Source: Cystobacterineae bacterium
GTDB lineage: Bacteria; Myxococcota; Myxococcia; Myxococcales; Myxococcaceae
Assembly (NCBI GenBank): GCA_009781495.1
Contig: WQYA01000012.1
Location: 1-41,244 of the forward strand
Direction: 5' to 3'
Length of the DNA stretch: 41,244 nucleotides
Within the stretch, counting starts at the first letter, position 1, and the number at the start of each line of letters is the position of its first letter. The notes beneath the pieces are model-generated. The model did no database searches. It was given only the letters and a program-made list of their open reading frames with translations, and had not been told where the DNA came from. The position numbers were made by a program, and so were the translations under genes. Positions 31,718 through 39,869 of the stretch are shown one piece after another.

Positions 31718-33301
31718 ATGGGAGCGATATCGGGTTTGGGGCAGGGTTTGGGCTTAGCTATGACGACGGGGGCAACAGCGAATACAGCGGTGAAGTCGGC
31801 GCTTCTGAGCAACCGGGTGGATAAGTTTGAGGGGAATGCGGTGAGTTGGGCGCCGGCGCCAGCACCGGCACCGAGTTATGAGGAGCGCTATGCGCAGGCA
31901 CTCAACATGCTGGACACCTATTTTGACGTGCTCGACACCGCGGCCGGGATAGGCAAAAAGGACGGCAAAATCGGCGAGAAAGACTTGAAAGCGGCCTTGA
32001 AAAATTTGGCTTTTCCCGAAGAGCTGCGAGAGGCTTGCCGTTTCCTCCTCAACAACAAGTCCGCCTTTAAGCATTTGAAGAGTGGGTGGTGGAGCAGCAC
32101 CATTAACAAAAAAAGCGTGGCCAACGCACTCTCAAAACTTCCCGAGTCCCTAAGACGGCCAAACGTCATGGACTCCGCTTACCAAGCCAAGTGGGCCAAC
32201 GCACTCAACCAACTCAACTTCTATTTCGACTTGCTCGACACCGCTGCTGGGAAAGGCAAAAGAGACGGAAAAATTGGGCACTCAGACTTGAAGGCGGCTT
32301 TGAAAAACCTTTCCTTGCCTCAAGAATTGCGTGAGGCTTGCCGTTTTTTCCTCAACAACCCGGCTGCCTATAACCAACTCGACGCTGCTGCGAACGGCAA
32401 GAGAAACGGCCTTATTAGCAAGCAAGACATAGCAGCAATGCTTGAGGGCTTGCCCGCCGGGGCATTCAGACGGCCAAGCGTCATAGACACCGTTTACCAA
32501 GCCAATTGGGCCAACGCTCTCAACCAACTCAACCTCTGTTTTGATTTGCTGGACACCGCTGCCGGAAAAGGCAAAAAAGACGGCCTCATTGGGCACTCGG
32601 ACTTGAGGGCGGCTTCGAAAAACCCTGCCTTGCCTCAAGAGTTGCGTGAGGCTTGCCGTTTTCTCCTCAACAACCCGGCTGCCTATAACCAGCTTGACGC
32701 CGCTGCGAACGGCAAGAGAGACGGCCTCATCAGCAGGCAAGACGTGGCGACGGCATTGCAAATTGGCAAGACGGGCCTAGGGGACGAAGTCGACGCGCTG
32801 GCAGCCCTCTCACCCAGTCTGTGGATGGATTTGGAGCGGCTTAAAAGCGAGGGTTGGAGAATTAAATATGGGGACTTAGAGTCTGGTGTTCTTGGCGTCT
32901 GCAACAGCTCTAAGAAAACGATTACTATCAGCAATAACTCAAAAGAATATCCGATATCCGTGATAGCGACTTTGGCTCATGAAATCGGCCATACAAAAGA
33001 CCCCACCCGAATTGACTACAGCTCAAAGGAAGCCTATGTCAACAGCAGGCTTGCCGGCGAAGGCGCCGCAGAGATGAACGGCATTGAGGTTCATCGTGAG
33101 ATTTTGGCCAATGGTGGACCCAATATCGGCTATTCTAGACCGGCTTATGATGAGATTTATGAGCGATATCTCAAGGGTGAGATAGATGCGGCCAGAGTCC
33201 GCAAAGAACTCGGAGACCTCCGCGCGGATATAGGAAACCCCTCATACCGCGAAGGCTTTGAGAGTTGGTATGACGAATATTATGACAAGTCCGCCAGATG
33301 A
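31718..33301 (+). CDS. EF-hand-like repeat protein with HEIGH metallopeptidase domain, putative effector
   Basis: A 527-residue protein in three parts. Residues 1-50: glycine/alanine-rich leader then a proline-alanine linker, no classical signal peptide. Residues ~52-355: three tandem units of ~100 residues, each with FDLLDTAAGKGKKDG-type loop, DLKAALKN, ELREACRFLLNNPAAYNQLD and a second loop ANGKRDGLIS; these resemble paired EF-hands, and units 2 and 3 are nearly identical in DNA. Unit 1 has lost its second loop (SGWWSSTINKKS). Residues ~365-527: a peptidase-like domain with TLAHEIGHTKDP, zinc-binding H421-E422-H425, and downstream acidic residues (GAAEMNGIEVHREI) as possible third ligand. 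Short zincin domains of this kind are common in polymorphic toxins. The repeat is shared with the 22299-22895 protein. Target and delivery unknown. Confidence 0.8.
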   Translation: MGAISGLGQGLGLAMTTGATANTAVKSALLSNRVDKFEGNAVSWAPAPAPAPSYEERYAQALNMLDTYFDVLDTAAGIGKKDGKIGEKDLKAALKNLAFPEELREACRFLLNNKSAFKHLKSGWWSSTINKKSVANALSKLPESLRRPNVMDSAYQAKWANALNQLNFYFDLLDTAAGKGKRDGKIGHSDLKAALKNLSLPQELREACRFFLNNPAAYNQLDAAANGKRNGLISKQDIAAMLEGLPAGAFRRPSVIDTVYQANWANALNQLNLCFDLLDTAAGKGKKDGLIGHSDLRAASKNPALPQELREACRFLLNNPAAYNQLDAAANGKRDGLISRQDVATALQIGKTGLGDEVDALAALSPSLWMDLERLKSEGWRIKYGDLESGVLGVCNSSKKTITISNNSKEYPISVIATLAHEIGHTKDPTRIDYSSKEAYVNSRLAGEGAAEMNGIEVHREILANGGPNIGYSRPAYDEIYERYLKGEIDAARVRKELGDLRADIGNPSYREGFESWYDEYYDKSAR

Positions 33302-33507
33302 TTTTTCGCCATTTCCCCAAAAGTTTTAAGGTATTCATGGGAAGCTAACCCTTTTTATAAAATTTTAGAAGCTCTGTAGTCAAAATACAGCTAATATAAG
33401 AATAACGAGGTGGATAGGGGAGGACGTTGCTCCCCGAATATCAGCCGCGTTTGAGGGGGAAGGGGGGTATTTTGAAGCACTGACTTGTTCGTATTTAGTT
33501 TCATTCC
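33302..33507. other. spacer between effector genes
   Basis: About 200 bases; AT-rich at 33340-33410, which could hold a separate promoter for the next gene. No terminator with a T run is evident. Confidence 0.35.
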
Positions 33508-34294
33508 ATGAGCATTGCAAGCATTGGAGCCAGCAGCTTAAACCCGATATCGTTGACGCAAAACAGCGCGGTGTCACAGATTTCCAGCGCGCAGAATGCG
33601 GTGGAGGAGGTGACGGCGGCAGCCGAGTCCTCTCTTTGCGCAAAGGATGTGTTTGAATGTGGAGATCTGCCTTCTTTGTGGGAGGACCACATGTCCATAG
33701 GGGAAGAAGAGCAGGCAAAGCTGCTTTCTTTGCTAGGGAACCTCCAGGTGGAGAAGAGCGTGGCGGCGACCGACGACGCCTCTGCCGGTTCTGCTAAAAA
33801 ACGGGTCATCGCTATTCGGAGTCAGGGTTTAGAGGCCTATGAAAATGGAACACTCAATGTAGCTAAGGGTACCAGCCACGTCGCGGTTTATCTTGTAGGT
33901 GAGGAGGGGAAGATTCTCGATACGTTTAGTTTTGGTCCAGATAAGACTGGGGACAACAATAACCTGATCAATCTGTTTAGAGTCACCTATCCCGGTCTAA
34001 CCGATTATCCTATGAAAGGAGAAGTTCTCTATTGGGAATTTCCTTTTGAAGACAAGCAAGACGCTTCCAGATGCCAGGAGGCGTTTGAAGAAGCCAAGAA
34101 CCCCCCCGGGGGATCGGCAATGTACAAACCAAGGAATCGCTTTGGCAGAACAATGTGGCGTTCCCATGCCCGATGCGAGAAGCCCCGTTGAATTTCGGTT
34201 GGGTAATGATCGCACCCTCACAGCGTCAGATCCTGCTATATTGGTTCGGGGGCTCAACCTCTATAGCGGGGTTCATGCAACTCCCGGCAAATGA
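33508..34294 (+). pseudogene. permuted-papain/NlpC-like effector, split by a frameshift
   Basis: The first frame runs to 34191: MSIASIGASSLNPISLTQNS, Ser/Ala-rich N-terminus without a signal peptide, then ~120-200 KGTSHVAVYLVGEEGKILDT, a His-containing strand typical of permuted NlpC/P60-like or papain-like amidases. After 34107 this frame becomes unlikely (RNRFGRTMWRSHARC). One base further on, frame 2 continues as GDRQCTNQGIALAEQCGVPM, a good match to the Cys-bearing helix such folds need, and ends at 34294. The switch point is a C7G5 run at 34101-34112. A one-base error in the run, a natural inactivating indel or programmed slippage would all explain it. The intact protein would be ~260 residues. 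The N-terminal MSI-N/S pattern resembles the 22299-22895 protein. Fold is inferred. Confidence 0.6.
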
Positions 34295-34316
34295 GCTGAA
34301 CAATTAAAGGAGATCT

Positions 34317-34370
34317 ATGGTGAGCCCAAGAGGGGTTGTATCAACAAGGGGGAGAAGGGGGATCAGCTAG
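34317..34370 (+). CDS. 17-codon ORF with good ribosome-binding site
   Basis: AAAGGAG at 34306-34312 precedes an ATG by four bases. The peptide MVSPRGVVSTRGRRGIS stops at 34370. It starts 23 bases after the end of the frameshifted effector, where an immunity gene might be expected, so it may be the remnant of one. Equally it could be chance; no similarity is recognised. Confidence 0.2.
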   Translation: MVSPRGVVSTRGRRGIS

Positions 34371-34407
34371 GGAGCTGTCAACTCACCCCCTAGTCCTCAA
34401 AAAATTT

Positions 34408-34470
34408 CCCTCACCCCCCCGTTCCATGGGGCATGGAGGCGTTTGACGGTACTCGCTTCAGCATAGAACC
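34408..34470. repeat. dispersed ~60-bp repeat, copy 2, 3' of GLUG lipoprotein gene
   Basis: Same-orientation partner of 1230-1290. Shared text includes CCATGGG, GGAGGCGTTT and a CTTCA...GAAACC-like end. The palindrome of copy 1 (GTCCCATGGGAC) is degenerate here (GTTCCATGGGGC). It lies 33 bases beyond the stop of the minus-strand lipoprotein gene. Confidence 0.55.
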
Positions 34471-34502
34471 GCTCTGGACAACGGAAGCTGGGCTGTTGCT
34501 TG

Positions 34503-36227
34503 TCAGCTGGACAACACCCAGGGAGCCTGTGTCCCGCCTACATTTCTCAAAATGGGCAGGTTGCGGCTCCCCCATTCCCAGACATTTTCAAAGTCCCATG
34601 CGCTGGCCCCGGCGTCCGTTGACCAGTTGCTGGAAGTCAGCCACCATTGGAGGTTAGAAACCGAGTCGTTGCCGCTGAGGGCGATGTCTTGGCCGTGGAT
34701 GCTGAAAAGGCCAAATTCTAAAGTCGTTGTGTCCATCAGAACGTTGTCTCTATAGAGCGCCATGTTCTGTCGAGCATAATTCATGCTTGTCGCGGAAGAT
34801 CTTCCTGCGATGCGCCCGATGGGCGTGGGGTTGTTGGTTACGCTGATTCTTGAGTTCAGCGCCACGCAATTTCTCTCGGTGCTGCCATCCCCGACGATAC
34901 CGCCGATATAGCCATAGCCATTGCTGACGCGGCCTGTGGCATAGCAGTTTTCCACCGTGCCCGAATTCCACCCCACCACGCCGCCGACAAGGAAGGCCGA
35001 GCCGGAGTCGTTGATGTGACCCGTGGTATAGCAATTTCTGATCGTACCTTTGTTAGAACCCACCAGGCCACCCACAGAATATAAACTGTTGACATTGTTG
35101 GTGGTATAAGAGTTTTCCACCAGACCGCCCTCGTTGGCGCCCACCAGGCCGCCGACAATCCGGGCAGGCGTGGCAACGCTACCCGTAGCATAGCAGTTTG
35201 AAACGGTGCCGCCGTTGTTTATCCCCACCACGCCACCTACCGAACTGAGTGAACTGCTAATGCCACCGACATAACCTTCCATGGAACAATTTTGAACGGT
35301 GCCGAAGTCATTGAGCCCCACCACACCGCCGCCGGCAGCGCCAAAAGGTTCGACTCTGCCCGTGACGTGGCAGTTTCGCACGACGCCGCCGTTGTTTCTC
35401 CCCACCACGCTGCCGGCAGCGGGAGAGGAAGCGGTTATTATGTTGACATCCAACATTCCGAGGTTTTCTATCACAGCACCTTCGCTGATGATGCCAAACA
35501 AACCTCGCCCATCTTCGGAATCGGGATGAACGGGAAAAAAGCGAAGACCGACCATGTGGTTGTTGTTGCCGTCAAAGCTGCCTTCAAATGGGGCGGTGCT
35601 CGTGCCTATAGGCGTCCAGTTGTTTGCCAATAGAGGCAATACAACATTTTCAATCAGCCGATAGTGCCTGATCAGTCCTTCGGCTGTGTTTGCATAGCTG
35701 TTGAAGGCTTCCATGTTGGACTGTGTTATCGGAATAGGGCGGTTTTTTTCCAGGCCGTCCATGATGGGTATGCGGATGCTTTGAATTCCGCCTTGGGCCT
35801 CCGCTAGGTTGCTCAGACTCAGGCGAATGTTTGCCAAACCTTCGCTGAATATGTTCTCTTCGTCATAATAGACGGTGACAAGAAAATGCTTTGTGTTTCC
35901 CGCAAAGCTGCTTTCAACCTTTGCTGGCAAAACGGAGCTGAGGCTCAGTTCCACATTGGCTGCGTCGCTGTTGTTTTCAAACCCGGTGATGAAGACAGAG
36001 AAGCTGGCCGAAAGTTCAATCGGCGAGAGCGTTGTTATGTCGGGGAGCATTTCCACGAGGAGTTGTGGAAAGGCTGGGGAAGGAGGAGAAGGTGGAGAAG
36101 GTGGAGAAGGAGGAGAAGGCGGGGAGGGTGGAAAAGGAGGAGAGGGTTCCAGCGCTGGGGTACAGGAGAGGAGACATAGGAAGATGCCCAAGGCCAGTAT
36201 GCACGTACTCAGTATCAATTTTTTCAT
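34503..36227 (-). CDS. GLUG-repeat lipoprotein
   Basis: A 574-residue protein starting MKKLILSTCILALGIFLCLL, with a lipobox LLSC, then a (Ser-Pro-Pro)n stalk. Residues ~55-170 are an undefined beta-rich region. From ~190 onward come GLUG-type repeats, for example GGVVGINNGGTVSNCYATG, GGLVGANEGGLVENSYTT, GGLVGSNKGTIRNCYTTG and GGVVGWNSGTVENCYATG; at least six are visible. GLUG repeats form beta-solenoid stretches in surface adhesins and peptidase-associated proteins. A C-terminal cap ends ASAWDFENVWEWGSRNLPIL. Two adjacent ATGs precede the leader; the second is seven bases from AGGA and is used. Anchored to the outer membrane and displayed by a stiff stalk, it is probably an adhesion or ligand-binding protein; partner unknown. 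Confidence 0.85.
   Translation of the reverse strand: MKKLILSTCILALGIFLCLLSCTPALEPSPPFPPSPPSPPSPPSPPSPPSPAFPQLLVEMLPDITTLSPIELSASFSVFITGFENNSDAANVELSLSSVLPAKVESSFAGNTKHFLVTVYYDEENIFSEGLANIRLSLSNLAEAQGGIQSIRIPIMDGLEKNRPIPITQSNMEAFNSYANTAEGLIRHYRLIENVVLPLLANNWTPIGTSTAPFEGSFDGNNNHMVGLRFFPVHPDSEDGRGLFGIISEGAVIENLGMLDVNIITASSPAAGSVVGRNNGGVVRNCHVTGRVEPFGAAGGGVVGLNDFGTVQNCSMEGYVGGISSSLSSVGGVVGINNGGTVSNCYATGSVATPARIVGGLVGANEGGLVENSYTTNNVNSLYSVGGLVGSNKGTIRNCYTTGHINDSGSAFLVGGVVGWNSGTVENCYATGRVSNGYGYIGGIVGDGSTERNCVALNSRISVTNNPTPIGRIAGRSSATSMNYARQNMALYRDNVLMDTTTLEFGLFSIHGQDIALSGNDSVSNLQWWLTSSNWSTDAGASAWDFENVWEWGSRNLPILRNVGGTQAPWVLSS
36067..36147 (-). repeat. short tandem repeat coding a Ser-Pro-Pro stalk
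   Basis: Nine-base units of the kind GGAGAAGGT are repeated about eight times on the plus strand, coding SPP/PPS repeats in the lipoprotein stalk. All units keep frame, so gain or loss of units would alter stalk length without breaking the gene. Confidence 0.7.
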
Positions 36228-36356
36228 CATGATTTCCTGATGGACGCATTTCCCGGCCTGTGCGTTTAATTTGAACTACATTATATTACTTTATACGAAA
36301 TAGACTGCATACGTTGCAAGAGTGTTACTTCCAGTGTGCAGTAGGGGGGGGTGAAA

Positions 36357-36390
36357 CCCCCGCGGGCCCTTCAAAGCGGCCCGCAGGGGG
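36357..36390 (-). terminator. GC-rich hairpin downstream of lipoprotein gene
   Basis: GCGGGCC (36362-36368) pairs with GGCCCGC (36378-36384), extended by CCCCC/GGGGG with one bulged base. On the minus strand it follows the stop of the gene at 36406 by about 15 bases, and only a short TTT run comes after it. A likely but imperfect terminator. Confidence 0.5.
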
Positions 36391-36405
36391 AAAGGGAGCA
36401 GGCCT

Positions 36406-37425
36406 TCAGTTTCCCGGCGCCGCCCCTACGCGGGGTTGAAAATAACTCACCACCGCGGCGAAGCTGTTGCCGACATTGTCCGTAGCCCGAGCGCCTACGC
36501 TCAACCCTATGAAGTTGCCCGCCTCTGAAAACTCCAAGTCCAATGGCAAATAAATGTCCATGCAGGAGCCATTTCGGCTCAGGTTGTCCTGGGAGAAATT
36601 TTTGACCATAGCTACCGTGATGGAGAGTATTTCCATGGAGTGCAGGCCACTGCCGTTTTCCGTGGCGCCATCCGGGCATATGCTGAAGGTCTCCCCTAGG
36701 ACAACGTTGCCCACGAAGGTTGCCTTCAAAGACAGAGGGGGTAGGGTGTCGGCATTATAGGTGCGCTGCCTCGCTTCTTCCCTTGCCCCGGGTATTTGAG
36801 GGTTCTCCCCCGCTTGTACATATACCTCAAAGGGGCCTTCCATTCCCGTTCTTAGGTAGCCCCCCGGTATATTGCACGTCCACTTTGCCCTCTCGGCAGA
36901 CAAAGCCTCCGCCCTACAACTGCCCTCCAACATGGCCCCATCGGCTAACCTTAACGCCCAGGCCTCAAAACCTTCCCCCGCCCCTGGCCCTGCTACCTCG
37001 GCCTCTATCTCAAAACCATTGCCGTTCAGCCACTCCGGCGCCCCTACCTGCTCTTCCTGCGTCAAAAATTTCTCCCCCTTGCCGTCCAATGCGTCCCATT
37101 CTATGGCCAGCTTTTTCAGGCCGTCTTGAGTGACTTTCCAGCTGATAACCGTCGCCACAGGGTTGCCGTGCGCGTTTAGCGAGCCCAACACGCACACATT
37201 TTTTTCGCCCACCTCTGTTTGACAAAAATGCCCCTGCGGACAGTCGCTGTCCAAGCTGCAGGTGTTGGAGCTTTCGCTATTGCCGGGCGTCTGGGTGAGG
37301 CCGGGGATGTTGAGATTGAAGTTGATGTCACATGCCAATAACCCCATGAGCCCCACTGCCCAAAAACCGCGCCTCATCAGGGCCACTCTATGGGATAACT
37401 CTTTTATATTACTTGCTAAATTCAT
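36406..37425 (-). CDS. cysteine-containing lipoprotein of unknown function
   Basis: A 339-residue lipoprotein whose start is fixed by AGGAGA six bases before the ATG; a frame opening 52 codons upstream is rejected. Leader GFWAVGLMGLLAC gives lipidated Cys32. A short cysteine-rich stretch follows (CSLDSDCPQGHFCQTEVGE with another Cys near VCVLGS), resembling small disulphide-rich modules often found at the N-terminus of myxobacterial lipoproteins. The remaining 250 residues are beta-rich and unfamiliar (VISWKVTQDGLKKLAIEWDA, MEGPFEVYVQAGENPQIPGA, LGETFSICPDG) with a few more cysteines. Probably outer-membrane anchored and extracellular. No enzymatic motif is seen. It lies next to the GLUG lipoprotein gene, which has its own leader, so the two may be separate units. 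Confidence 0.65.
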   Translation of the reverse strand: MNLASNIKELSHRVALMRRGFWAVGLMGLLACDINFNLNIPGLTQTPGNSESSNTCSLDSDCPQGHFCQTEVGEKNVCVLGSLNAHGNPVATVISWKVTQDGLKKLAIEWDALDGKGEKFLTQEEQVGAPEWLNGNGFEIEAEVAGPGAGEGFEAWALRLADGAMLEGSCRAEALSAERAKWTCNIPGGYLRTGMEGPFEVYVQAGENPQIPGAREEARQRTYNADTLPPLSLKATFVGNVVLGETFSICPDGATENGSGLHSMEILSITVAMVKNFSQDNLSRNGSCMDIYLPLDLEFSEAGNFIGLSVGARATDNVGNSFAAVVSYFQPRVGAAPGN

Positions 37426-37779
37426 ATATTTCTCCTGAGATATTTTGTCCCTGCCCCTCCAGCATACACGTCGGATTATATGCCCCGTAGCCTGACTTTT
37501 TACTACATCTCTGTTGTATAGAATTCTAGGTGTTTCTAGAAAATGAAGGAGGGTGTTTACTGCAAATAACAGTCCCACCACTTATGCCGAACGGGGTGTA
37601 GGGACTGGCCCCCATGGGTCCTTTGGGTTTTTGCTACGAGGGGCAGCGCATTTGGGATAGAAGATGAAAGCTGTCCTCAAGTCCTCACTTTTTTAGCCAA
37701 CCCAACAAACACCCGCCCTCTCTCCTCCACACATTTTGTCTGTGGTATATTTATAGCAAAACAGCAAAGGAACCTTTAT

Positions 37780-38076
37780 ATGAACAACAAATACCTTCCC
37801 ATTGGAACGGTTGTCTTGCTGGAAGAAGCAACCAAAGCGTTGATGATTTATGGCAGATACCAAAGAGACACCGGTACAGGAGAAACCTATGACTATGTGG
37901 GCTGTCTCTATCCAGAAGGCAACATCGGAAAAGAACATACCTATTTGTTCAACGCAGATAAAATTGTCGAAGTGCTTTATGTGGGGTTTGACAACGAAGA
38001 AAACAAAGAATTAACAAAAAAATTGCAAGCCCAAACGCAGACAACGAGTCCTTTGGGCAGACCGTTGAACATATAA
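37780..38076 (+). CDS. DUF4176 family protein
   Basis: A 98-residue cytoplasmic protein: YLPIGTVVLLEEATKALMIY, then TYDYVGCLYPEGNIGKEHTY and LFNADKIVEVLYVGFDNEEN, is the full DUF4176 domain. The family is best known from Firmicutes, where it is encoded in type VII secretion (WXG/LXG) toxin loci; I know of no biochemical function. The ribosome-binding site AAAGGAA seven bases before the ATG and a TATATT/TATAGC-like stretch upstream support expression. No WXG, LXG or EssC-like neighbour is present, and base composition here is lower in GC than the flanks, so this single gene may have been acquired laterally. The downstream C_GCAxxG gene is convergent. Confidence 0.82.
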   Translation: MNNKYLPIGTVVLLEEATKALMIYGRYQRDTGTGETYDYVGCLYPEGNIGKEHTYLFNADKIVEVLYVGFDNEENKELTKKLQAQTQTTSPLGRPLNI

Positions 38077-38108
38077 GCTGAGCGTTGGTGTGAACAGGAA
38101 AAGAAGGT

Positions 38109-38561
38109 TTATGGTTTCACAGCTTCTGCTTCTATAATCTGCTCTATAATCTCTGCGGCATCCTGAACCAATTTGGGACAGAGCTCTTTCACCCGTTCCG
38201 AGGCGATTTGCTTGTCGCCCTTTGTCAAGTCAACGCCCAAAAGCTCGAAGCAGTGGGTTGTTTTGTTTCTTTCCTCAAACAGTGCGGCAAATTTCCGCAC
38301 CCAAGCATAACTTTCCTCTCTCTCGTGGCTGTCTTCCTTCGAAGTATTGCCATATTTCAACCCGATGAGCAGATAGGCGGCCGACACGGCCCCGCAGGTT
38401 TCTTGTCGCCTGCCCATCCCCGCTCCCAGGCCACAAGCGATTTTGAGAGCTGTCTTTTCATCCAAACCCAACGCCTCGCTATAGGTGGACAAGATGGCCT
38501 GAGAGCAGTTAAAACCGCTCTTAAAACAAGCTACTGCCTCGTTTACTTTGGATTTCTTCAT
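38109..38561 (-). CDS. C_GCAxxG_C_C family redox-type protein
   Basis: A 150-residue protein with the signature of the C_GCAxxG_C_C family (PF09719): ACFKSGFNCSQAILSTYSEA, then ACGLGAGMGRRQETCGAVSA, and a later Cys (HCFELLG). Conserved cysteines and glycines suggest a metal- or cofactor-bound redox function, but no activity is established for the family. AGGAG eight bases before the ATG supports the start. No membrane segment or export signal. Common in anaerobes and in genomes with diverse metabolism; in some genomes such genes sit next to transporters or oxidoreductases, but here the neighbours are unrelated. Confidence 0.85.
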   Translation of the reverse strand: MKKSKVNEAVACFKSGFNCSQAILSTYSEALGLDEKTALKIACGLGAGMGRRQETCGAVSAAYLLIGLKYGNTSKEDSHEREESYAWVRKFAALFEERNKTTHCFELLGVDLTKGDKQIASERVKELCPKLVQDAAEIIEQIIEAEAVKP

Positions 38562-38753
38562 GAGATGGACTCCTGGGTTTCCGGCCTTGTTCGACAGACT
38601 GACGACCTCCTCTGTATTTTCTTATCACTAAATATTAGATAATTTGGAGAGGATATTACCCTAGGGGCCTAGGGTAGCGAAGGCCCCCCAAACGCCCCGA
38701 ATGCTTACCCCCCTGGGCAACAGAAAGTGGAGGCCCCCCGCAGGCACCCCCCC
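38562..38753. other. intergenic, CCCTAGG-rich
   Basis: About 190 bases with the palindromic text CCCTAGGGGCCTAGGG near 38661-38676. It lies downstream of the agmatinase gene on the minus strand and may be part of its 3' end. Similar CCCTAGG-rich text occurs at 39828-39860 on the other side of the same gene. Confidence 0.35.
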
Positions 38754-39758
38754 TCAGGGAGACAATTCCCAGCTTTTGAGCAGCCAACCGGCCAGTTTAT
38801 AGAGGATACGGGCGCCTACGTTGGCGTCCCACTCCGAAGCGCCGGGGGCTACCTCACTCAAGTCAAACCCCACCACACGCTTGCCCGCCCCCACCACCGC
38901 TTTCAACAGGCCACAGGCCTCGTGGAAAGACAACCCCCCCGGTACGGGCGTGCCCGTGTTGGGGCAAAGGCCGGGCTCCAACCCGTCAATGTCAAAAGAG
39001 ACATAAACACACTCCGGCAGCGCCGCCGCTATGCGCGCCCAAAGGGCCTGCATGGGCAAAGCTTGCATGCGGTGCTCGGCGAGCGCTATGTCAAAGAAAG
39101 TCTGAATCCGCCCAGGGGTGGCGTGAATGAGGGCGGCTTCGGCCTCCCCTAGGTCCCTCACCCCTACTTGGACGAGTTGGCTAACCCCCTCCAGCTGCTC
39201 TAATACGTTATACATAATGGAGGCGTGGGAATAGCGTAGCCCCTCAAAGGCTATTCTTAAGTCCGCATGCGCATCTATGTGCAATACCCCCATACCCGGG
39301 TATTTCTCCGCATGTGCACGTATGCTGCCGAAGGGTGTGGAATGATCTCCCCCCAATACCCCCACGTATTTCCCCTGGCGCAACAAGGCCGCGCACGTTT
39401 CATAGGCCCAGTGGTTGAGTTTCTCGCATAGGGCATTGACCGAGGCCAGCGTTTGGGGGGCGTGGGGGGCTTTCTCCCGCAGCGCGTGGGCCTGCGCATT
39501 CCACGCCTGCACCTGGCTTGGAATGTCCAGCATGGCCATGCCGGCCGCATAGGGTTTGCCCGTCTCCAAGTCCCACAAGTCCACCTGGTGGGAAGCTTTG
39601 AGGATGGCCTCAGGGGCGAGGGCAGCGCCGCGGCCATAGCTGGTGGTAGCGTCAAAAGGTATGGGTATAACCACCAGCTGGGCCTCCTCAGGGGTATAGG
39701 GGAGGCCGAAGAGGCCCGAGTCTTCAGCGGCAGCATCGTCTGGGTTAAAAGTAGGCAT
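38754..39758 (-). CDS. speB: agmatinase/arginase family ureohydrolase
   Basis: A 334-residue enzyme of the ureohydrolase superfamily. Metal ligands are intact: VLGGDHSTPFGSIRAHAE (His), GVLHIDAHADLR (Asp-His-Asp) and VYVSFDIDGLEP (Asp-Asp), followed by CPNTGTPVPGGLSFHEACGL. Two manganese ions activate water to hydrolyse a guanidino group. Size and text fit the agmatinase branch, which makes putrescine and urea from agmatine; formiminoglutamase or guanidinobutyrase cannot be excluded. A TTG ten codons upstream is in frame, but the ATG chosen precedes the usual N-terminus (MPTFNPDDAA). No clear ribosome-binding site. No arginine decarboxylase is nearby. Confidence 0.82.
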   Translation of the reverse strand: MPTFNPDDAAAEDSGLFGLPYTPEEAQLVVIPIPFDATTSYGRGAALAPEAILKASHQVDLWDLETGKPYAAGMAMLDIPSQVQAWNAQAHALREKAPHAPQTLASVNALCEKLNHWAYETCAALLRQGKYVGVLGGDHSTPFGSIRAHAEKYPGMGVLHIDAHADLRIAFEGLRYSHASIMYNVLEQLEGVSQLVQVGVRDLGEAEAALIHATPGRIQTFFDIALAEHRMQALPMQALWARIAAALPECVYVSFDIDGLEPGLCPNTGTPVPGGLSFHEACGLLKAVVGAGKRVVGFDLSEVAPGASEWDANVGARILYKLAGWLLKSWELSP

Positions 39759-39869
39759 AAGGGCAGGGGGGTCAATAGAGAGGGGCAATAAAGCAGAGAG
39801 GAAGGGAGGGGGTAGAGCAGTGGACCCTAGGGGGGCTAACCCTAGGCCTACCCTACCCCTCTGGGGGGG

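Noticed and set aside
31621-31824. Plus-strand frame between the calpain and metallopeptidase genes
   Set aside because: It overlaps the start of the metallopeptidase gene in another frame, has no ribosome-binding site and no domain.
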